Under the pieces are notes generated by a model that did not search any database, was not told the origin of the DNA, and was given only the letters and a program-made list of their open reading frames with translations. From PALSA-600 sp963842335 (GTDB lineage: Bacteria; Actinomycetota; Thermoleophilia; Gaiellales; Gaiellaceae): DNA of 64,000 nt. The number at the start of each line of letters is the position of its first letter. The first letter of the stretch is position 1. Positions 1 to 8,496 of this stretch are shown in pieces. Position numbers and translations under genes: made by a program. Location of the stretch: NCBI GenBank assembly GCA_963842335.1, contig CAWJGF010000015.1, positions 62,001 to 126,000 of the forward strand. Direction: 5' to 3'.

Positions 1-1298
1 GCCGAGTAGAACCCGGCGTCCATGTCCGAGAGGTAACCGTCACGCCGGTAGCGCACCCCGGTCGCCTCCGTGAGGTACTCCTCGTAGCCGGCGTCGGTGC
101 CGCCGTCGGACGGGAACCGCGTCCAGAAGTCGAGCTCGAAGCGCAGCTTCGCCTCGTAGCGCCGGAAGAGCAGTGCCTCGAGGAAGGTCGTCGCCTCGGC
201 GTTGTCGCGAGCCTGCTCCGGCGACAGCCCGAAGTAGAGCTCGTGCCACTCCGGTTCGCGCGAGATCGCCTCGACGATGTACGAGAAGATCTCCGTCAAC
301 GCGTGGTCGCGCGCAATGCGGCGGAAGATGTACGGCAGGTTGGGATCGCAGCCTCCGTAGTGCAGGGCGTGACCGGCCTCGTGCAGGAACGCCTGGTAGT
401 CGTGCAGGCCGCCCTGCGCGCGGGTGATCAGGTGCACGATCTTCGGGGGGTCGCTGGCGATCACGCACGCGCGGGGTGACTTCTGCGGGCGGTCGTCGAG
501 ATCGAGCTTGATGTTCGTCTGGGCGGTGAGGTCGAAGCCGAGCGCCTCCAGTGTCCTCAGACAGATCTCGGTCGCGCGATCCTTCGTGTAGGTGGATTCG
601 AGCGGCGAGAGCCGGCGCATCCATGCGGTGTGATAGCTCGAGGGAACATCGTCGCGCTCCTCCCCGAGCAGCTCGGTGAACCAGCGCCCACGCAACGCCT
701 CGTAGCTCTGCGTCGAGTCATCACTCGCCTGCTTGAGCACCCGCGAGAGCTCGCGCAGCGAGATCGCCTTCTCCTCGTCGTTGCGCTCGACGGCGTCGGC
801 GATCCCGGAGTAGTCGGCCGCGAGCTCCTCCCCCGTGCGGAGCAGCTCGAGGCGCTCCTCGTTGAACCTCGCGCTCGCGACAGACTGGATGGAGCCAAGT
901 TCCTCGCGGTCGGAGTACTCCGGCAGGACCGCGAGCTTCGCCTGCGCGTTCCGGAGCGGCATTTCCTCGCCCTTGAACGTCACCCGCTCTGCCAGCAGTC
1001 GATTCTCGAGCTCATCCTCACGCTCGGCGAGCTGCGCAGAGATGAGGCCCGACTCGCAGGTCTTGCGCAGCCGGTAGAGCAGCTCTCGATCGTCTCCGCC
1101 CGCCTGGCTCTCGGCCTCCTGCAGCGCGTCGAGCTGCTCGCGGCTGAAGAGGTCGGCGAACCGGCGGACGATTTCTGCCTGCTCGGAGACTTCCTTCTCG
1201 CCGACGCGAACCGCGCGCCACTCCTCAGAGCGCTCGAAAAGGTAGCGCTCGAGTCGCGACTGGAACTCCGTGGGGCTCAGAACTGAGGTTGCGCTCAT
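1..1298 (-). CDS. M3-like zinc metallopeptidase, C-terminus beyond window
   Basis: Probable zinc oligoendopeptidase-type enzyme. About 432 codons are visible and the frame is still open at the left edge, so the gene is partial. The motif FLHEAGHALHY puts HEAGH at about residues 306-310 (bases 369-383). A Glu about 26 residues later, in ALTEIFSY, is placed like the third zinc ligand of M3 peptidases. There is no signal peptide, so the enzyme is likely cytosolic. The ATG at 1298 overlaps the TGA of the upstream response regulator (ATGA), implying translational coupling. Family M3 is inferred from motif spacing; another gluzincin family (such as M32) is the main alternative. Confidence 0.7.
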   Translation of the reverse strand, partial: MSATSVLSPTEFQSRLERYLFERSEEWRAVRVGEKEVSEQAEIVRRFADLFSREQLDALQEAESQAGGDDRELLYRLRKTCESGLISAQLAEREDELENRLLAERVTFKGEEMPLRNAQAKLAVLPEYSDREELGSIQSVASARFNEERLELLRTGEELAADYSGIADAVERNDEEKAISLRELSRVLKQASDDSTQSYEALRGRWFTELLGEERDDVPSSYHTAWMRRLSPLESTYTKDRATEICLRTLEALGFDLTAQTNIKLDLDDRPQKSPRACVIASDPPKIVHLITRAQGGLHDYQAFLHEAGHALHYGGCDPNLPYIFRRIARDHALTEIFSYIVEAISREPEWHELYFGLSPEQARDNAEATTFLEALLFRRYEAKLRFELDFWTRFPSDGGTDAGYEEYLTEATGVRYRRDGYLSDMDAGFYS

Positions 1299-1654
1299 CG
1301 GCCAACCTTAGCGAGCCGGCGCGCGATCTCGACGAGCTCCTGAGGATCGAACGGCTTGGGGATGATCGCGTCCGCGCGCCCTCGGTAGAGCTCGACATCG
1401 ACCGACCCCGTCACGAGCGCGACTGCGATCCCGTCGCCGCGGAGCTGATCGAGCAGCGCAAACGTCTCCTCGCCGCCGAGATGCACGTCCAGGAGCACCA
1501 CGTCGGGGCGCTCGGCCCGAACCGCCGACTCGGCCTCGGCGACAGTTGCCGCCTCACGCACTGCGAAGCCGTCGAGCTCCAGGTTCACTCGCAGAAGCAA
1601 CCGAAGCGCCGCGTCATCGTCGACGACGAGCGCCTTAACCCCAGAGGCGGCCAT
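1295..1654 (-). CDS. Single-domain response regulator (CheY-like receiver)
   Basis: A 119-residue protein that is only a phosphoreceiver domain. The acidic pocket is at D12-D14, the phospho-acceptor is D56 in VVLLDVHLG, the conserved Thr is T82 and the conserved Lys is K100 in IIPKPF. It has no output domain, so it must act through a partner protein. The ATG at 1654 gives a normal receiver N-terminus (MAASGVKALVVDDD); longer upstream frames read into the divergent gene. The stop overlaps the start of the M3-like peptidase by 4 bp, so the two are probably made together. No cognate kinase is adjacent. Confidence 0.85.
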   Translation of the reverse strand: MAASGVKALVVDDDAALRLLLRVNLELDGFAVREAATVAEAESAVRAERPDVVLLDVHLGGEETFALLDQLRGDGIAVALVTGSVDVELYRGRADAIIPKPFDPQELVEIARRLAKVGR

Positions 1655-1728
1655 CGGGCAGCGATGGTAACGGTACGATCCTGGCGTTGGGGCCGATGAC
1701 CGGCACCGGTGAGCACTACGCAGTCGCC

Positions 1729-2253
1729 ATGAGCGAGCTCTGGTCTGGCTTGGCGCGCACGCTGACGCGGCTGGACGTGATCGCGGGCGAGCCGGAGCAG
1801 CTCGAGGAGGCCCCGGCGACCGAGTCCTTGCGCCGCCTGCAGTACGCGCTGCACCTCGCGAGCGAGCATGCCTACGGTTTGCGTCCCCCACCCGGCGCTG
1901 CGACCGCTCATGCCGAGCTTTCCGACGCACTGGCGTGCGCGCGTGATGCGACCGCCGAGATCGTCGAAGCGGCATCCGTGTGGGGAGCGGAAGGAGTGGT
2001 GCCGCTGCTACACGAATGGCGCGGCGCGCTCTTTCGCGTCCGGCTCGCTCGACTGCGGCTGGCCACGCCGCCGAAGACGCCACCCGAGCCGCCGAGGGCC
2101 GCAAAGCGGGTGATCGTCGGGCCGCTCGTCGCGTTCCTGCTCGCCCTCTTCGGCGCGGTTGCATTCGTCGCGGGTGCGACGCTCGGCCTCTGGCCCGTCT
2201 GGGGGCTCGGGATGGTCGCCGTGTGCTGCTCGGTTTTCGCCTACCGGCCCTGA
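1729..2253 (+). CDS. Hypothetical protein with C-terminal membrane hairpin
   Basis: Not a family I recognise. The roughly 174-residue product has a helical, Ala-rich N-terminal two-thirds (MSELWSGLARTLTRLD and following). Near the C-terminus two hydrophobic segments follow each other (IVGPLVAFLLALFGAVAFVAG, then GLWPVWGLGMVAVCCSVF), predicting a membrane hairpin with a cytosolic domain. It is divergent from the single-domain response regulator. The ATG at 1729 looks natural, but an in-frame ATG at 1696 is possible and neither has a strong ribosome-binding site. Confidence 0.6.
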   Translation: MSELWSGLARTLTRLDVIAGEPEQLEEAPATESLRRLQYALHLASEHAYGLRPPPGAATAHAELSDALACARDATAEIVEAASVWGAEGVVPLLHEWRGALFRVRLARLRLATPPKTPPEPPRAAKRVIVGPLVAFLLALFGAVAFVAGATLGLWPVWGLGMVAVCCSVFAYRP

Positions 2254-2457
2254 TTCGACGCCGACGCCGTACCCGCCGACGGCAGTCGGCCGTTTACTTC
2301 TTGAAAATGCTACGCCGCGTTCCCGACCCGCAAGATGCGCGTGGACCGGCGGAGAAGACCGATGACCTCTCCCTGCCGCGCGCCTCGCTCCAGTATCGCC
2401 TGAAGGGATGGCGTGACTTCCAGCGCGCCCTCGACCCGCTGGCGCCGCCGAAGCCGC

Positions 2458-3726
2458 TCAGGCGTCCGCGGCAGCTGTAGAAGCAGCCGACGCAGCCGCG
2501 AGGCGCGCAAGGACCTCGTCCTTGTCGAGCAATTCGAGGCTCTCGAAGAGCCCCGGCGAGATCTTCGAGCCGGTGACGGCGAGGCGAATCGGCGCGAACG
2601 CCTGCCGGGGCTTCTCGCCGAGCTCCTCGCAGAGCGCGCGCAGCGCCTCCTCGATCGTCGCCGCGTCCCACGGGTCGACGCCAGCAAGTTTCTCGCGCGC
2701 GGCATCGGTGATGCGGGTGTCGATTCCCGCCGGGGGTGAGACAGGCTCGAAGAGGAAACGGACGAAGTCGGGGTACTGCGAGAACTTCTCGATCTTCTCC
2801 TGGATCAGCGGCACGGTTGCGTTGACCTCCGTCGTCGGCCACTCGATCTGCTGCTCGGCCAGCCATTTACAGAGAAAGTGGGCGTACTCGTCGGGCTGCA
2901 GGTTGCGCAGGTAGACGCCGTTCATCCAGTCGAGCTTCTCGTAGTCGAACGTCGCCGGGCTCGACACGACACGGTCGAGCGTGAAGCGCTGAACGAGCTC
3001 GCGGTGCGACATGATCGTCGTCTTGTCGTCGAAGCTCCAGCCGAGCAGAGCGAGGAAGTTGAACAGGGCGGCAGGCAGGTAGCCGGCGGTGCGAAACGCA
3101 TCGATCGAGACGGCTCCGTGGCGCTTGGAGAGCTTCCGCCCGTCGGCGCCGTTGATGTTCGGCACATGCGCGTAGACGGGCAGCTCGGCTCCGAGGGCAC
3201 GCAGGATGTTGATCTGCGACGGCGTGTTCGAGACGTGGTCCTCGCCGCGGATGACGTGCGTGATCCCGTCGATCAGGTCCTCGACCGGTGAGGCGAAGTT
3301 GTAGGTCGGCCGCCCGTCCGACCGCACGATCACGAGGTCGGGCAGGTTCTCGTTCTGGAATTCGATGCGTCCGCGGACGGCGTCGTTCCAGGCGACGGAG
3401 CCCTCGGGCTGACGGAAGCGGATGGCACCGTCGTCCTCGTAAGCCTTCCCCTCCGCCAGAAGCCGTTGAGCTTGCTCGCGGGCCTTCTCTGCGGAGTCGA
3501 GCTGGAAGGTGACGTCGCCGTCCCAGTCGATGCCGAGCCAGATCAGCGACTCCTTTATCTGCTCCACCGACTCCGCAACCTCGCGGCTCGTGTCGGTGTT
3601 CTCGATGCGCAGCAGGCACTCGCCCTTGTGCTGGCGCGCGAAGAGCCAGTTGAAGAGGAACGTGCGGACACCTCCGATGTGGAGGAAGCCGGTAGGGCTC
3701 GGAGCCATACGGACGCGGACGCTCAT
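2458..3726 (-). CDS. gltX: Glutamyl-tRNA synthetase
   Basis: Class I aminoacyl-tRNA synthetase that charges tRNA with glutamate in the cytosol. The 422-residue protein opens with MSVRVRMAPSPTGFLHIGG, holding the HIGH-type signature (HIGG, H16). The KMSKS-type loop is KLSKRHG. The length is at the short end for the family (usually about 460-490), which suggests a compact anticodon-binding region. The ATG at 3726 is chosen because the catalytic fold begins immediately after it. Only 22 bp separate it from the divergent nfo start, so promoters for both genes must overlap the neighbouring reading frames or use this short gap. Confidence 0.95.
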   Translation of the reverse strand: MSVRVRMAPSPTGFLHIGGVRTFLFNWLFARQHKGECLLRIENTDTSREVAESVEQIKESLIWLGIDWDGDVTFQLDSAEKAREQAQRLLAEGKAYEDDGAIRFRQPEGSVAWNDAVRGRIEFQNENLPDLVIVRSDGRPTYNFASPVEDLIDGITHVIRGEDHVSNTPSQINILRALGAELPVYAHVPNINGADGRKLSKRHGAVSIDAFRTAGYLPAALFNFLALLGWSFDDKTTIMSHRELVQRFTLDRVVSSPATFDYEKLDWMNGVYLRNLQPDEYAHFLCKWLAEQQIEWPTTEVNATVPLIQEKIEKFSQYPDFVRFLFEPVSPPAGIDTRITDAAREKLAGVDPWDAATIEEALRALCEELGEKPRQAFAPIRLAVTGSKISPGLFESLELLDKDEVLARLAAASAASTAAADA

Positions 3727-3748
3727 TGCGTCTCTATCGTAGGCGGCT

Positions 3749-4633
3749 GTGGAATTCGGGGCGCATGTCTCCTCCAGCGGCGGGATCGACACCGCCATCG
3801 ACCGCATCGAGGCGATGGGCGGCGACTGTGTGCAGGTCTTCACGCAGAGCCCGCGGATGTGGCGGCCGACGAACCACAAACCGGAGTCGATCGAGCGCTT
3901 CAAGGCGCGACGGCGCGAGGCCGAGATCGGCGGCGTCGTCTGCCATGCGCTCTACCTCTGCAACCTCGCTGCACCTGACGACGAGATCTACGAGAAGTCG
4001 GTCGTCACGATGTGCAACACCATGGATGCGGCCTGCGCGATCGAGGCCGACGGCGTCATCTTCCACGTCGGGTCGCATCTCGGCGCCGGGTTCGAGGTGG
4101 GCCTCGAGCGCGCGGGTGCCGCACTCGAACGGATCCTCGAGCACTGCGAGGGCGACACCTGGCTGCTGATGGAGAACGCCGCGGGGACGGGCGCGACGAT
4201 CGGGCGGTCGCTCGAGGAGCTGCAAGCGCTGCTCGAGCGCGCAGGCCGCCATCCGCGCCTCGGGATCTGCCTGGACTCGTGCCACCTCTACGCCTCGGGT
4301 TACGACGTCACGACCCCGCAGGCGGTCGACGCGCTGATGCTGGAGGTCGAGACGCGGATCGGACTCGACCGGCTGCGCGCGCTGCATATCAACGACAGCG
4401 AGACCGCGCTCGGCTCGAACCGCGACCGGCACGCGAACATCGGCGAAGGCGTGATGGGTGAGGGTCTCGGCGCCTTCCTCGCCCATCCGGAGGTGCAACA
4501 TCTCGGCGCCTACCTCGAGGTGCCCGGCACCGACAAGTCAGGCCCGAACGCGGACGAGATCCGCAAGCTGCGCGAGCTGCACGCCCGCTGGACGAAGCCG
4601 AAACGGAAGCGAGCTCGTCCAAAACGGACATGA
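3749..4633 (+). CDS. nfo: Endonuclease IV (AP endonuclease)
   Basis: Metal-dependent AP endonuclease that nicks DNA 5' of abasic sites in base-excision repair. The 294-residue TIM-barrel protein keeps the full trinuclear zinc ligand set: H66, H106, E142, D176, H179, H213, D226, H228 and E257, in motifs such as CLDSCHLYASGYD and YLEVPG. The start is GTG at 3749, with an AGGCGG sequence just upstream. The C-terminus is a basic tail (KPKRKRARPKR) beyond the usual domain end. The gene is divergent from gltX and is followed by a palindrome-rich repeat block. Confidence 0.95.
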   Translation: MEFGAHVSSSGGIDTAIDRIEAMGGDCVQVFTQSPRMWRPTNHKPESIERFKARRREAEIGGVVCHALYLCNLAAPDDEIYEKSVVTMCNTMDAACAIEADGVIFHVGSHLGAGFEVGLERAGAALERILEHCEGDTWLLMENAAGTGATIGRSLEELQALLERAGRHPRLGICLDSCHLYASGYDVTTPQAVDALMLEVETRIGLDRLRALHINDSETALGSNRDRHANIGEGVMGEGLGAFLAHPEVQHLGAYLEVPGTDKSGPNADEIRKLRELHARWTKPKRKRARPKRT

Positions 4634-4636
4634 CTT

Positions 4637-4756
4637 GGGGACAGTCCCCGGGACCTGTCCCGGGCGGCCACGTCCGGTGTCAGACACACGCACGAAACCC
4701 GTGGTGGACTTTCCCCAAACGCTTGGTGGGCGTCAGGATGGCTGGTGTCAGACACC
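4637..4756. repeat. Cluster of short palindromes (REP-like block)
   Basis: Directly after nfo lie several short perfect palindromes. GGGGACAGTCCCC is at 4637-4649. CCCGGGAC-CT-GTCCCGGG is at 4647-4664, overlapping the first. A GTGTC-A-GACAC copy is at 4677-4687, and GGTGTCAGACACC is at 4744-4756. Two of them share a 6-A-6 design. GGCTGG near 4740 can also pair with CCAGCC near 4792 to make a larger hairpin around a tandem GTTCGCTCGC repeat. The block lies between nfo and an ECF sigma gene and contains no credible gene. It resembles dispersed REP-type elements; terminator activity is possible. Confidence 0.6.
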
Positions 4757-4829
4757 GTTCGCTCGCTGTTCGCTCGCCTTTCCAGCCAGTTCGTGAAGAG
4801 ACATGTGACAGTCGACCGGTCGGCGGCGT

Positions 4830-5318
4830 ATGAAGAGTCAGATGACCTTCGCGCAGGCCGCTGAGACGCACCTCGACGATGTCTACGGATACCTCGCCTG
4901 GTTCACCGGCGACCGTGGCGCCGCCGACGACCTGACCGGCGAGACCTTCGAGCGCGCGTTGCGTCTCTGGCACCGCTTCGACCCGCAACGTGGCTCGGCG
5001 CGCACGTGGCTCTGCCAGGTCGCCCGCACCGTCGCGCTCGACCATTTTCGCTCCGAGAAGCGCCGCGTTCGCCGCGAGGAGCTCGCCTCCACGCCGGAAC
5101 GCATCGACGAGCGCTTCGCCGAGGGCCTGTCCGCAGACCTCGAGTCGGCGCTGCGCGTGCTCTCGGCCGGCGAGCGCGAGGTGGTCGCGCTCCGCGTCGT
5201 GCTCGACCTCGACGCCCCGACCACTGCCCGCATCCTGGGGATCTCCCCCACCAACTGCACGACGCGCCTGAACCGGGCGCTTCGAAAACTCGAGGAGGCC
5301 CTCCATGTCGCAGCGTGA
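4830..5318 (+). CDS. ECF-type RNA polymerase sigma factor
   Basis: Alternative sigma factor of 162 residues. Region 2 is at about residues 9-75 (LDDVYGYLAWFTGDRGAADD through the TWLCQVARTVALDHFR helix). Region 4 is at about 105-155 (LSAGEREVVALRVVLDLD and the GISPTNCTTRLNRALRKL helix-turn-helix). The ATG at 4830 is used; MTF at 4842 is an alternative. The last 14 bp overlap the DUF4349 membrane protein, so the pair is co-translated and the partner may act as its membrane-tethered regulator (inference). Confidence 0.9.
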   Translation: MKSQMTFAQAAETHLDDVYGYLAWFTGDRGAADDLTGETFERALRLWHRFDPQRGSARTWLCQVARTVALDHFRSEKRRVRREELASTPERIDERFAEGLSADLESALRVLSAGEREVVALRVVLDLDAPTTARILGISPTNCTTRLNRALRKLEEALHVAA

Positions 5319-6303
5319 CCTCGTCACCGAGTTGCGCGCCGCGCGCATCGTCGCTCCCGCGGAGGTGCGCGAGCGCATCCGCGCGATCGCCGCCTCGGAC
5401 ACGACCGCGCGCGCCCCGCGCTTCACCTGGCGCCGCGCCCTCGTCCTCGCCGTTCCCGTCGCCGCCGCGATCGCGGCGACGATCGTCTTCACGCGGCCGG
5501 CGCATCATCCGGCCGCCGCTTCCGACCGACTGACGCTCGCTCAGCCGGCGATCGTCCACGGCGAGGCCGCACCATCCTCCGGCTCGGCGGCCCGGTCGTC
5601 CGGTGCGGCGAAGGCCCCGGGGATCACCATCCCGGTTCCACCCTCAGGGACCCGCGTGCAGCGCTACGGCGCGACGCTCATCCTGCGCGTGCCGACACCC
5701 GATGGTGTCTCGGCCGGCGTGCAGCACGCCCTCCGCATCGCGACCGCCCTCGGCGGTCACCCCACCTCGGTGCACGCGACCTCGCAAGGGCGCACCGCGC
5801 ACGCAGAGCTCGTGCTGAGGATCCCGCGGCGCAACGTGCAGCGGGCCGTCACTCGCCTCTCGCAACTCGGCACGATCACCGGCGAGCAGGTGGACGTGCA
5901 GGATCTCCAGGCCGGCCTCGATGCGTCGAGCCGCACGATCGCGCGCCTCCAGCGCGAGCTCACCGACCTGCGCGCGCAAACGCAGACGCCCGAGGTCGTG
6001 CGGCAGATCGCCGCACTCACCGCGCGGATCGGAAGCCTCCAGCGCATCCAGGCGAACACCGTTCGCACGGCGAGCTTCGCCACCGTCCGGCTCACCCTCG
6101 CGACACCGCCGGTGCACGCAGCAGCGCAGCAGACGCACCGCAGCCCGTTCCACTGGCTCTGGCGGGCACTGCTCTGGCTCGGGATCGGCGCGGTCTACGT
6201 CCTCGTGCTCGGCATCCCACTGGCGCTCGTGGGGCTGCTCGTCGCGCTCATCGTGCGCACCGTGCGACGTCGCCGCGAGGACGCGCTCCTCAGTCGGACT
6301 TGA
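5305..6303 (+). CDS. DUF4349-type membrane protein, possible anti-sigma partner
   Basis: 332 residues. A short cytosolic N-terminus (about 1-48) precedes a membrane segment (RALVLAVPVAAAIAATIVF). An extracytoplasmic DUF4349-like domain follows, containing a coiled coil at about residues 205-255 (ASSRTIARLQRELTDLRAQ). A long hydrophobic hairpin near the C-terminus ends in a basic tail (RTVRRRRED). The start overlaps the ECF sigma gene by 14 bp. The layout of a cytosolic N-terminus, one membrane pass and an outside sensor domain, next to a sigma factor, fits an anti-sigma role, but no zinc-finger anti-sigma motif is visible. The 3' end overlaps the convergent cysteine-rich gene by 14 bp. Confidence 0.8.
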   Translation: MSQRDLVTELRAARIVAPAEVRERIRAIAASDTTARAPRFTWRRALVLAVPVAAAIAATIVFTRPAHHPAAASDRLTLAQPAIVHGEAAPSSGSAARSSGAAKAPGITIPVPPSGTRVQRYGATLILRVPTPDGVSAGVQHALRIATALGGHPTSVHATSQGRTAHAELVLRIPRRNVQRAVTRLSQLGTITGEQVDVQDLQAGLDASSRTIARLQRELTDLRAQTQTPEVVRQIAALTARIGSLQRIQANTVRTASFATVRLTLATPPVHAAAQQTHRSPFHWLWRALLWLGIGAVYVLVLGIPLALVGLLVALIVRTVRRRREDALLSRT

Positions 6304-6700
6304 GCTGTGCGAACACCCGGAACGTCGGCTTGCCCACGGGCAACTCGTCGAACTCCGGGTTGATGCAGCCGAGCTCGTCCGCCCGCGACTCGTACGTGCG
6401 CTCGATCTCGGCCTTGCACATCGGCAACGGCCGCTGCATCGCACGAATGGCGCCGAAGCCGGCCTTGTGATCCTCTGCCGCGCGCAGCATGTCGAGGTCG
6501 ATCTCGACCTCGTAGATCTTCTGCATGCAGCCGACGTACGTGTGGCCCCAGGCCTCGTACGAGTAGACGAACGGACAACCGCGTGAGAGGCATGCGCCGG
6601 GGTAGACGACCTTGTCGCAATGGACACCGCAGCGGCGGCATTCCATCTCGTCCTGAGGACGAAGCGGAAGCGCTGGGGCAGCGGTCTGCTCGGGTGTCAT
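6290..6700 (-). CDS. Cysteine-rich protein of unknown function
   Basis: 136 residues, family not recognised. The N-terminal half has clustered cysteines (ECRRCGVHCD, then GACLSRGCPF, then VGCMQK), with further Cys in MCKAE and GCINPE. This pattern suits a zinc or iron-sulfur site. The middle is rich in charged residues (EVEIDLDMLRAAEDHKAGFG). No signal peptide or membrane segment is seen, so it is probably cytosolic. It overlaps the 3' end of the DUF4349 gene by 14 bp in convergent orientation. The sequence looks well structured and coding, but no function is assigned. Confidence 0.75.
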   Translation of the reverse strand: MTPEQTAAPALPLRPQDEMECRRCGVHCDKVVYPGACLSRGCPFVYSYEAWGHTYVGCMQKIYEVEIDLDMLRAAEDHKAGFGAIRAMQRPLPMCKAEIERTYESRADELGCINPEFDELPVGKPTFRVFAQLKSD

Positions 6701-6752
6701 ACCCGCATTGTCCGAGCGGTTGCGGATGACCGCAAGACTTGACTTTCGGTGC

Positions 6753-7436
6753 TCAGAGCGCTAGTCGCCGGACCGCGTTCAGAACATCCATGGGCGTGAA
6801 CGCCAGGAAGTCGGGCTCGATCCCGGAGAGGTTGTCGTCTGCTCTGAACCACAGTGCCTGGACGGTCGTCATGCCCACTTCTGCCGCTCCTTGCACATCA
6901 CTCGTGAGGCTGTCGCCGACGTACATCGCGGCGAGCGGGTCGACCTCGAGCTCGGCGAGCGCACGCAGGAAGATCTTGGGATCCGGTTTGACGAGTCCGA
7001 CCTCCGTCGAGAGCACGCAGACGTCGAGCAGATCGGTCAAACCGAAGGCTGCGATATCGGCACGCAACACGCGGCCCGGATCCGGCCACGAGTTGGCGAC
7101 GATGCCCGTCTTCAGGCCGCGTCCGCGGAGCGCCTCGAGCAGCGCCTGCGCCGCGCCGAGGACTGCGTGGGCCGGACGCCATACGCCGTGCTCGACGTCG
7201 ATGAAGCGATCGACTTCTTCCGGTGACAGCTCGCCGAGCAGTTCACGAAGGAGGTCGCCGTAGTCGTCGCGCGTCGTCGCACGCTCGAGCACGACCTCGC
7301 GGTAGCGCTCGGTGAATCCCTCGTCCGGGCGGCTGATCGCCGCGAGCGCAGCCTCGTGGCCCGCGACGAGCAGGTCGTCGTCCCACGTGAATTCCACGAG
7401 GGTGTTGTTCCAGTCGAAGAGCACCGCTTCCACCAT
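6753..7436 (-). CDS. HAD-superfamily hydrolase
   Basis: 227 residues with the HAD fold. Motif I is FDWNNTLVE, where D8 would be the nucleophile and the usual second Asp is Asn. Motif II is in GIVANSWPD, the motif III Lys is in LVKPDPKIF, and motif IV is YVGDSLTSDVQGA. A helical cap lies between motifs I and II. It resembles phosphoglycolate phosphatase or haloacid dehalogenase-like enzymes, but the substrate cannot be told. The DWN form of motif I is known in several HAD groups, so activity is not excluded. It is divergent from the cation antiporter gene. Confidence 0.85.
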   Translation of the reverse strand: MVEAVLFDWNNTLVEFTWDDDLLVAGHEAALAAISRPDEGFTERYREVVLERATTRDDYGDLLRELLGELSPEEVDRFIDVEHGVWRPAHAVLGAAQALLEALRGRGLKTGIVANSWPDPGRVLRADIAAFGLTDLLDVCVLSTEVGLVKPDPKIFLRALAELEVDPLAAMYVGDSLTSDVQGAAEVGMTTVQALWFRADDNLSGIEPDFLAFTPMDVLNAVRRLAL

Positions 7437-7458
7437 GGCTGGCTAGGGTAGCCCCGTC

Positions 7459-8496
7459 GTGCGGAGGATCCTCTGGGCATCGCTCGCCCTCACCCCTCTC
7501 GTCCTGATCGCCCGCTTCGTGCTGCACGCCGGGCCGACGGTCCTGTTCGTGCTCGCGGCCCTGGCCTTGCTGCCGCTCGCCTGGCTGATCGGGGAGGCGA
7601 CCGAGCACGCAGCCGCGCACACCGGCGACGGCGTCGGTGGCTTCCTGAACGCGAGCTTCGGTAACGCGCCGGAGCTGATCATCGCGCTCTTTGCGATCGC
7701 GGACGGGCTGCCGAACGTCGTACGCGGCGCAATCACCGGTTCCGTCGTCTCGAACATCTTGCTCGTCCTCGGCATCGCGATGTTCTTCGGCCGCGGTGAG
7801 AGAAAGGTCGATACACGCTCGCTGCGCTGGCAGCTCCTGGCGGTGCTCGGCGCGACGCTGTTGTTGCTCATTCCGTCGATCCCCCGGTGGACCGGCGGGC
7901 ACACGCGGCACACGCTGTTCGTCGTCACGATCCCAGTCGCGGTCCTGCTGCTCGCCGTCTACATCGTCATCACCGTGCGCAATCTGCGCATTCACCGGGA
8001 TGCCGAACGCGGCAATGTGCGGGCGGATTCCTGGTCGCTCCGTAAGGCCATCATCTGGCTGCTGGTCGCGACGGTCGCGACGGCCCTCATCTCGGAGATC
8101 CTCGTCCATTCGCTCACGGCGTTCGGCCATGCGGTGGGCCTGAACGAGTTCTTCATCGCCGCCGTGATCGTCGCGATCGTCGGCAACGCAGCCGAGCACG
8201 GTGGAGCGATTGTCATCGCTCACCGCGGCAACACGGAGCTCGCGTCCGAGATCGCGGTCACGTCGTCCATGCAGGTCGCGCTATTCGTCGCGCCCACGGT
8301 CGCGTTGCTGTCGTGGTCCGTCGGACAGGGGCTACCGCTGTCGTTCCGCGGCATCGAGCTCCTCACGATGGCCGCTGCCGCCGCCGTGGCGACCGCCGTC
8401 ATCTGGGACGGCGTCGCGAAACGCTGGGAGGGCGTCGTGCTCGTCGCGTTCTACGGCGCGGCCGTCGTGACGTACTTCTTCGCGTCCAGTATTTAG
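7459..8496 (+). CDS. Calcium/proton antiporter, CaxA/ChaA type
   Basis: Integral membrane cation/H+ exchanger of the CAX family, 345 residues with about 10-11 hydrophobic helices. The two inverted-repeat cation-binding motifs are present: GNAPEL at residues 69-74 and GNAAEH at 242-247, each in a polar break between helices. It would export Ca2+ (or a similar cation) in exchange for protons across the inner membrane. The start is GTG at 7459. The last 4 bp overlap the stop region of the convergent serine hydrolase. Confidence 0.9.
   Translation: MRRILWASLALTPLVLIARFVLHAGPTVLFVLAALALLPLAWLIGEATEHAAAHTGDGVGGFLNASFGNAPELIIALFAIADGLPNVVRGAITGSVVSNILLVLGIAMFFGRGERKVDTRSLRWQLLAVLGATLLLLIPSIPRWTGGHTRHTLFVVTIPVAVLLLAVYIVITVRNLRIHRDAERGNVRADSWSLRKAIIWLLVATVATALISEILVHSLTAFGHAVGLNEFFIAAVIVAIVGNAAEHGGAIVIAHRGNTELASEIAVTSSMQVALFVAPTVALLSWSVGQGLPLSFRGIELLTMAAAAAVATAVIWDGVAKRWEGVVLVAFYGAAVVTYFFASSI

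Noticed and set aside
2254..2457. tRNA or small gene between the hypothetical membrane protein and gltX
   Set aside because: No cloverleaf or T-loop signature was seen, and the frames crossing it are weak.
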